A DNA stretch of 64,000 nt from Alloacidobacterium dinghuense (GTDB lineage: Bacteria > Acidobacteriota > Terriglobia > Terriglobales > Acidobacteriaceae), in the NCBI RefSeq assembly GCF_014274465.1, contig NZ_CP060394.1, positions 2,976,001 to 3,040,000 of the forward strand, read 5' to 3'. The notes beneath the pieces are model-generated. The model worked only from the letters and a program-made list of their open reading frames with translations. It did no database searches and was not told the origin of the DNA. Shown here piece by piece: positions 59,701-64,000 of the stretch (the first letter of the stretch is position 1; every line of letters begins with the position of its first letter). Made by a program: the position numbers and the translations under genes.

Positions 59701-60108
59701 CTCACTCACGGCACGGCTGGAAAGCTGCTCCCCACCGGTGGCCTCGTTCTGCTCCTTTTGTTCAGCAATTGCCAGCCCGCCCCGGTCTGATATCGTAACC
59801 AATACGGTTACATGATCCATAGCCAGCAAGACTGGCTGGCTCGCGTTGCTCAGTTTTCCCGCAGTCTCAACCGACAGCGTGTAACTCCCGGCCGGCAGGT
59901 TTTTGAAAGCAAAGCTCCCATTCGCGGCAGTAACAGCGGCGTGCTTATGCCCTTGTTCGGTAAGCCATACGGTCGCGTCTGCTATCGGAACGCCGCTGGA
60001 ATCACGCAGTTCGCCGCCCCACGTTGGAATCTCATCATGCTGCGACCACGCAACTGTGCTCAGTGCAAGGCATAGAAGCGCCAGCAGCGCAGGAAATAGT
60101 CTTCTCAC
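56734..60108 (-). CDS. TonB-dependent receptor with carboxypeptidase-regulatory-like N-terminal domain (Oar-like)
   Basis: The outer-membrane product is about 1124 residues. After a signal peptide (RRLFPALLALLCLALSTVAWSQ) comes a carboxypeptidase-regulatory-like beta domain (GELRDSSGVPIADATVWLTEQGHKHAAVTAANGSFAFKNLPAGSYTLSV), then a plug-like region (LSSRAVSELPLNKRDFSTLLLLAAG; GVEATFAMDGSDTSDPEMGG) and a long 22-strand-type barrel ending in IQFSLKLIY. Such Oar-like receptors are highly amplified in acidobacteria and thought to import large or complex nutrients. The start is uncertain: GTG at 60108 puts the signal peptide first, while longer frames add an implausible N-terminus. No TonB or transporter partner adjoins. 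Confidence 0.9.
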   Translation of the reverse strand: MRRLFPALLALLCLALSTVAWSQHDEIPTWGGELRDSSGVPIADATVWLTEQGHKHAAVTAANGSFAFKNLPAGSYTLSVETAGKLSNASQPVLLAMDHVTVLVTISDRGGLAIAEQKEQNEATGGEQLSSRAVSELPLNKRDFSTLLLLAAGTMTDTNGATNFTQQFAINGQRGVEATFAMDGSDTSDPEMGGGTFTNFNVDAVEGIQSSSGWMPAEIGRGAAGFTNIITRSGKSGFHGSFFEFLRNSALDARNYFDHPTEGRIPPFRRNEFGFTNGGPVVIPHLFDGSGKTFYFGQYQGFRQVLGTTQVLAVPTADERSGSDTSAFPGDTLYVPVDSQMARILARYPLPNFPQGPYGAHTYATSSKVITNANQFSIRIDQTLDEKSQIFARFTWDNLTGPTTNPDQTAIDPSFAVEYKDHQRNGVLTYSRVISPQYSFDSSIDFTRSTPGFPTPNHTDAAVKFNDGLFEAFNSAGGSVMQAYGNLIQARQNFSYIRSGHAWKFGGEVRLNRDTTYFGISPNNEYDFGGGTAYSPVEILSQSGTHNVNVGDPLPDTLSGLLTGTPFSYNVAVAPPYFSGGNHIGPAAINRNNFAFYIQDTWKISDRFVLDYGIRYDVYSPITERAKRTSSIVTTKTATGYQQEFLVNPQPGYQTNYNGFEPRVQLDWRATQKLHVRAGGAMMVIPPNIWQDNSLTGSTPFVIYPHLSAAPGAQFHYGFQITPDELPRAYSTSGVDIFASGNTKDVPANTVLDVDRYEHDMAALTPSHQITPLNLAGIDRNFGNGWLETWTLGLERQFGNVTADVAYVGTAGVKLPRMTYPNGFAGASPEYAPYTQFDSSGNVIGGFGVENVVDDTSHSSYNALQSSLSGTFPHGGPGVQASYTWSKSLDDVSGVIGGGTGSTGAQVAFAPQDPFNTHPEKGPSTFDVANSFSLSVAQDLHLDSVNFLEAVTKKITRGWELLSISTISSGSPFTIYSGIQQTGAGSNGTDRPDQIGKPDLSTARKVREDYFGLGPANASYFSIPINLSGGTGPNSGRFGLLGRNTFRGPAYYNYDFAMIKDTPFGTRTSGSELVDLQFRAEFFNLFNIVNMGLPANTIKGSGFGEISKTAGTSRQIQFSLKLIY

Positions 60109-60312
60109 TTCGGCTTTCGAGCAGCCTGCAATCAAAGAGTGATACCTGTTCCTCGGAGGATCAATGCAGGACGCTTTCCAGTGAAAATGCTTACACCCGC
60201 ACAAACATTCATTATATGGAGACGAAGGCCGAATCGCACAACTGCAGGGCGAACCACCCGCCCCAAGAGGCTAAGGCGCCAGAAACAGGACGCGAGTGGT
60301 TACACTACTTTC

Positions 60313-60918
60313 ATGCAAGTTGCTCCCGTTACGCTCGAAGGCACCGTCGTTCGTCTTGAACCACTTAGCATGAGTCACTTTGCTGAACTCGCCGAGATTG
60401 CATTCAACACTGACATCTGGCGCTGGATGACCGATCCGATGAAAGGTGAGGACGACCTGCGCCGCTATATCCAGACCGGGCTCGATGCTGCCGCTGCAGG
60501 CACAGCCATGCCCTGGGCCACTCGCTCGAAAAGAGACAATCGCATCATCGGCTCAACCCGATTCGCCGACATCCAGCCCTTCCATAAAACGTTAGAAATC
60601 GGCTGGACCTGGGTGTACCCTGACTACCAGCGGAGCGGGATCAACGTCGAAGCGAAATACCTTCAGCTTCGCCATGCTTTTGAAGTGATGGGCGCGCGTC
60701 GCGTCGCTTTTAAGACCCATCAGCAGAACGTGAAATCACAGACTGCCATCCAGGCTCTCGGCGCCAAGCCCGAAGGAGTTTTCCGCAATCACGTCATCAT
60801 GCCCGATGGCAGCGCGCGGCACAGTCACTGGTACAGCATCATCGATGAAGAATGGCCAGAGGTGAAGGCACGGCTGGAAACCCGCATGCAAAAGCATTTG
60901 CAACGCGCTTCAGGCTAA
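60313..60918 (+). CDS. GNAT family N-acetyltransferase
   Basis: The 201-residue product resembles RimJ/RimL-type acetyltransferases: VTLEGTVVRLEPLSMSHFAELAEIAF, IGSTRFADIQPFHKTLEIGWTWVYPDYQRSGINVEAKYLQLRHAFEVMGARRVAFKTHQQNVKSQTAIQALGAKPEGVFRNHVIMPDG. The acetyl-CoA loop normally Q/RxxGxG/A reads QRSGIN, as in this subgroup. The ATG at 60313 gives the family length; no clear SD was seen. It is divergent from the TonB-receptor gene. Substrates of this subgroup range from protein N-termini to antibiotics, so none is assigned. Confidence 0.9.
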   Translation: MQVAPVTLEGTVVRLEPLSMSHFAELAEIAFNTDIWRWMTDPMKGEDDLRRYIQTGLDAAAAGTAMPWATRSKRDNRIIGSTRFADIQPFHKTLEIGWTWVYPDYQRSGINVEAKYLQLRHAFEVMGARRVAFKTHQQNVKSQTAIQALGAKPEGVFRNHVIMPDGSARHSHWYSIIDEEWPEVKARLETRMQKHLQRASG

Positions 60919-60955
60919 AAACAAATGCCCATCTTTCGCGAGCCGAAGATGGGCA
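60917..60955 (-). terminator. Terminator shared by converging acetyltransferase and permease genes
   Basis: TGCCCATCTT (60926-60935) pairs with AAGATGGGCA (60946-60955), with three further pairs and one bulge inside. On the minus strand it is followed by TTTGTTTTT, making it the terminator of the permease gene 60976-62523. On the plus strand no T-run follows. Confidence 0.75.
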
Positions 60956-60975
60956 CTTCGAGTTAGCCGTAATGT

Positions 60976-62523
60976 TTACTGCTTCGCAGTAGCACGAGCT
61001 TCCAGCTTCTGCACCTTGCTGTGCTTCGTCGAATAGCTGAAGTAAATCACAAGCCCGACGACTAGCCAGATGCCCACCACAATCCATGTGAGCGTCGGCA
61101 GGTTCGCAATCAGATAAAGCGCGCTGACAATCCCGCAGATCGGGACCAGCGGAACCAGCGGCGTCTTGAACGGACGCTCCATCTCTGGATGCCGCACGCG
61201 CAGAATCCACACACCCGCCGAGACAATCGCGAACGCCAGCAGCGTTCCCATATTCACCATGGCGCTCAGCTTGTCGATCGGCAACAGCGCCGGAAGAAAG
61301 GCAACGATCGTGCCGACAATAATGTTCGAGATCCACGGCGTGCGGAACTTCGGATGAATTGCCCCCGCCCACTTCGGTAGCAGCCCATCACGCGACATAG
61401 AATAGAACACACGTGATTGCCCCAGTAACATCACCAGCATGACGGTGCCCAGTCCAAACACCGCGCCGATCTTCACCAGCAGGCCGCCCCACTTCACGCC
61501 CGTCGCGTCAATGCCGATAGCCACCGGCTCGGCCACATTCAGCGCCTTATAACTCACCAATCCCGTCAGCGTAAGCGAAACAGCAATATAAAGAATCGTG
61601 CAGATCACCAGCGATCCAAGAATGCCAATCGGCATATCGCGTTGCGGATTCTTCGCCTCCTGCGCCGCTGTCGATACCGCATCGAACCCGATATACGCAA
61701 AAAAGACCGACGCCGCGCCCGCTGCAATACCGCTGATGCCAAACTGCCCCGGCCCGATCTTCGGTGGAATGAAAGGATGCCAGTTCATCCGCGCCAGATC
61801 AGGATGCTGCAATAGAAATCCGATGCCCAGAAAAAGGAAGATAAAGACAACACCGACCTTCACGAACACGATCGCAGAATTGAGATTGGCCGACTCCTTG
61901 ATGCCGCGCACTAGCACCACTGTCACCACCCCAATCACGACAAAAGCAATCAGGTTGAAGACGCCCGTCACATGCGGCAGACCTGAGACGTCCGTCACAC
62001 CCATCGGCAGCGACATAAACGGCAGCCAGCGACCGTGATAGAGATACAGCACATTGCCATACGTCGTCGTAAACGGAGCCAGCGATGCCGATGGCGTCAG
62101 CCCGAGCTGCTCCAGCAGACTCAGAAAATATCCGGACCACCCCGAAGCCACGGTCGCTGCTCCAAAGGCGTATTCCAGGCACAGGCACCAGCCGATGATC
62201 CACGCCACCAGTTCGCCCAGCGTCGCATATCCATAGGTGTAAGCCGACCCGGCAATCGGAATCAGCGAGGCGAACTCGGCATAACAGAGTCCGGCAAAGG
62301 CGCACGTAATCCCCGCAAGAATGAAGCTCAGCGCAATCGCAGGCCCCGCATGCAGCGCCGCAGCCTGCCCGGTGAGCACAAAAATGCCTGCGCCGATCAC
62401 CGCACCCACGCCCAGCGTAATCAGATTCACCGGCCCCAGCGACCGCCTGAGTGTGTGCTCTCCTTCTTCGCCGGCTTCGCTCTTCAGCGTGGAGATATGT
62501 TTAACTGCAAACAGATTAGCCAT
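60976..62523 (-). CDS. APC superfamily amino acid permease, cationic amino acid transporter type
   Basis: The 515-residue inner-membrane protein has about 12-14 hydrophobic segments. The opening RSLGPVNLITLGVGAVIGAGIFVLTGQAAALHAGPAIALSFILAGI holds the APC substrate-binding GAVIGAGIF motif, and AGLCYAEFASLIPIAGSAYTYGYATLGELVAWIIGW is typical of the CAT/YfnA group. A helical FFAYIGFDAVSTAAQEAKNPQRDMP segment follows near 250-275. It is 39 bases downstream of a second APC permease gene on the same strand, so both may be cotranscribed. Specificity is not assignable. Confidence 0.93.
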   Translation of the reverse strand: MANLFAVKHISTLKSEAGEEGEHTLRRSLGPVNLITLGVGAVIGAGIFVLTGQAAALHAGPAIALSFILAGITCAFAGLCYAEFASLIPIAGSAYTYGYATLGELVAWIIGWCLCLEYAFGAATVASGWSGYFLSLLEQLGLTPSASLAPFTTTYGNVLYLYHGRWLPFMSLPMGVTDVSGLPHVTGVFNLIAFVVIGVVTVVLVRGIKESANLNSAIVFVKVGVVFIFLFLGIGFLLQHPDLARMNWHPFIPPKIGPGQFGISGIAAGAASVFFAYIGFDAVSTAAQEAKNPQRDMPIGILGSLVICTILYIAVSLTLTGLVSYKALNVAEPVAIGIDATGVKWGGLLVKIGAVFGLGTVMLVMLLGQSRVFYSMSRDGLLPKWAGAIHPKFRTPWISNIIVGTIVAFLPALLPIDKLSAMVNMGTLLAFAIVSAGVWILRVRHPEMERPFKTPLVPLVPICGIVSALYLIANLPTLTWIVVGIWLVVGLVIYFSYSTKHSKVQKLEARATAKQ

Positions 62524-62562
62524 CTACGAGCTTTTTCCTTCCAGGGGAAATCGAATCAGAAA

Positions 62563-64000
62563 TCAGTCCGCCACGGCCTGCCCGCGGCGCGACCACACGG
62601 CGAATACGGGAATCCCGAGCAGAACAATCATTATTCCCGGCCATGTGAATTGCGGCTTGTAGCGCAATAATACGACACATATCCACGCCGCCATACCGAT
62701 ATAAATCGCAGGCAGAACCGGATATCCTATCGCACGATAAGGACGTTCGGCATCTGGTCGCCGCCTGCGCAGTACAAACAAGCAGGCGATCGTCAACATG
62801 TAAAAGATCAGCTCGGTGCAGATAATGTATTCCAGCAGTTGACTATACGACCCCGTCAGGCACAGAAAACAAGTCCACACCGCCTGAATCACAAGCGCCG
62901 CAGCTGGGGTCTTATAGCGTGGATGCAGCTTGCTCGTGGACTTGAAAAACAGCCCGTCGCGGCTCATCGCATAGTAGACACGCGCCCCTGCAAGGATCAG
63001 CCCATTGGCACAGCCAAATGTCGAGATCAGAATCGCGCCCGCCATGAGGAAGGCGCCGCCATTCTGGAAAATCTGCTGCAGCACCACGGTGGCCACGCGA
63101 TCTTCCGCGGCATATTGAATTCCGCGCGCGATCGCAGTAGCGCCATGCGGATCGCCATGTAGCGGCAACGCAAAGAGGTAAACAAAATTCGCTGCAACAT
63201 ACAGCGAAATCACAATCACCGTGCCCAACACGAGTGATAGCGGCAGGTTCCGCTTCGGGTTACGAATCTCGCCCGCCGTGTACGTCACGTTGTTCCACGC
63301 ATCGGCAGAGAACAGCGACCCCGTTTGCACCACGGCAAGGATCGCAAGCAACCCAACCATCGCAATCGGGCCACCCACGCCCACCTGCACCGGATGCAGC
63401 GTGCTCCACGACGCGCCATGCCAGAAGTTGTGACCAAAATTCGCTGCAATCGCCGCCGGATTCCGTCCAAACAGGAACCCAATCACCACCAGCCCCAGTA
63501 GCGCTGCCGTCTTTGCTGTTGTGAAAACATTCTGCACCAGCGCCCCCAGCCGCACGCCGAGGATATTGATCCCGGTCAGCACCAGCATGATAATGATGCC
63601 CGTCAGATTAGCCGTGTTCAGGCCAATGTCCATATTTCCCAGCACCATCGGTCCAAGCTTGACGGCAGGCACGTGCCCCAGATGAAGCACCCAGTGCGAT
63701 GACGAAATCGCCGGAAAGAAAACACCCAGAAACTTCCCGAAAGCGACAGCCACTGCGGCAATCGTGCCCGTCTGGATCACGAGGAAAAGTGTCCACCCAA
63801 AAAGAAAGCCCCACATGGGGCCAAGTGCTTCTCTCAAATAGACGTATTGTCCGCCTGCCGACGGCATCATCGCAGCCAGTTCGCCGTAGCTGAGTGCGCC
63901 GATGATCGTCATCACCGCCGTCACCAGCCACGCCCCAATCATCAGCGACGGCGATCCCACGCCCCGGCCAATCTCCGCAGGAACAATAAAGATGCCGGAG
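62563..64000 (-). CDS. APC superfamily amino acid permease (cut by window edge)
   Basis: This minus-strand frame is open to the right edge, so the N-terminus is missing. The visible part runs from SGIFIVPAEIGRGVGSPSLMIGAWLVTAVMTIIGALSYGELAAMMPSAGGQYVYLREALGP through about 11 further hydrophobic segments to a basic C-terminus. SGIFIVP and SYGELAAMMPSAGGQY are marks of the LAT-like branch of APC permeases, distinct from the neighbour's CAT branch. An internal ATG at 63960 is not the true start because the family sequence continues before it. The amino acid carried is unknown. Confidence 0.92.
   Translation of the reverse strand, partial: SGIFIVPAEIGRGVGSPSLMIGAWLVTAVMTIIGALSYGELAAMMPSAGGQYVYLREALGPMWGFLFGWTLFLVIQTGTIAAVAVAFGKFLGVFFPAISSSHWVLHLGHVPAVKLGPMVLGNMDIGLNTANLTGIIIMLVLTGINILGVRLGALVQNVFTTAKTAALLGLVVIGFLFGRNPAAIAANFGHNFWHGASWSTLHPVQVGVGGPIAMVGLLAILAVVQTGSLFSADAWNNVTYTAGEIRNPKRNLPLSLVLGTVIVISLYVAANFVYLFALPLHGDPHGATAIARGIQYAAEDRVATVVLQQIFQNGGAFLMAGAILISTFGCANGLILAGARVYYAMSRDGLFFKSTSKLHPRYKTPAAALVIQAVWTCFLCLTGSYSQLLEYIICTELIFYMLTIACLFVLRRRRPDAERPYRAIGYPVLPAIYIGMAAWICVVLLRYKPQFTWPGIMIVLLGIPVFAVWSRRGQAVAD

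Overview
The window looks like a chromosome segment from an acidobacterium of the Terriglobia type (Edaphobacter, Granulicella, Terriglobus or Acidobacterium relatives). This is inferred from the gene families: a VWFA-related protein of the acidobacterial type, a large TonB-dependent receptor with an N-terminal carboxypeptidase-regulatory domain, a DUF5117-type zinc metalloprotease, GH29 and GH10 glycosidases, and an M14 peptidase of about 1000 residues. No rRNA, tRNA, CRISPR array or intact insertion sequence was recognised.

Layout. (1) 1-16.6 kb is almost entirely minus strand: pnp (cut by the left edge) and rpsO, a lipoprotein alpha-L-fucosidase, an M14 peptidase with a small zinc-ribbon membrane protein, an MFS exporter, a Met/His-rich outer-membrane-type protein beside a small Cys-rich secreted protein, an EmrB-type exporter, a dienelactone hydrolase, a VWFA-related protein, a GH10 xylanase, and a doxX-padR-DUF2306 operon with a palindrome in its promoter. 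(2) 16.6-20.3 kb, plus strand: about 0.8 kb without a recognised gene, then one TadG-like and two TadE-like genes and ssb. (3) 20.4-33.6 kb is the accessory heart of the window. It holds an ECF-type sigma factor with an AhpD-like gene. Divergent from these is a 1968-residue regulator in which a degenerate Ser/Thr kinase, a large AAA ATPase, GAF and PAS domains are joined to an NtrC-type sigma-54 activator module and a Fis helix-turn-helix. Next come a STAS-like protein and a run of redox and detoxification genes: a 6-oxocamphor-hydrolase-like crotonase, an RclA-like flavoprotein, an SDR, a carboxymuconolactone-decarboxylase-type peroxidase, an RclC-like DUF417 protein and a broken SDR. (4) 33.6-47.2 kb is mixed: a secreted hypothetical protein, cyaY, a glycosyltransferase, a metalloprotease, an acyl-CoA mutase large subunit, a LacI regulator, a formate-dehydrogenase-like oxidoreductase with DUF1641, an aldo/keto reductase and homoserine dehydrogenase. 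(5) 47.3-55.2 kb is a minus-strand export operon (HlyD adaptor, two ABC ATPases, TolC) that ends in its own NtrC/NtrY-type pair. (6) 55.4-64 kb: a divergent SDR/MarR pair, the TonB-dependent receptor, a GNAT acetyltransferase and two APC permeases, the last cut by the right edge.

The strongest candidate for an undescribed system is region 3. Matches to the sigma-54 -24/-12 promoter stand before the STAS-like gene (28031-28046), the crotonase (a full consensus at 28528-28543) and, more weakly, the ECF sigma gene (minus strand, 21617-21632). The inverted repeat TGTCA-N9-TGACA stands upstream of the regulator (21880-21898) and of the STAS-like gene (27945-27963), and its half-site TGTCAACG is near the crotonase promoter (28430-28437). 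Together this suggests a self-contained sigma-54 regulon in which a pseudokinase-AAA-GAF-PAS sensor switches on an RclA/RclC-like oxidant or electrophile defence operon. The regulatory wiring is inference from sequence patterns. The domain assignments are direct reading of motifs.
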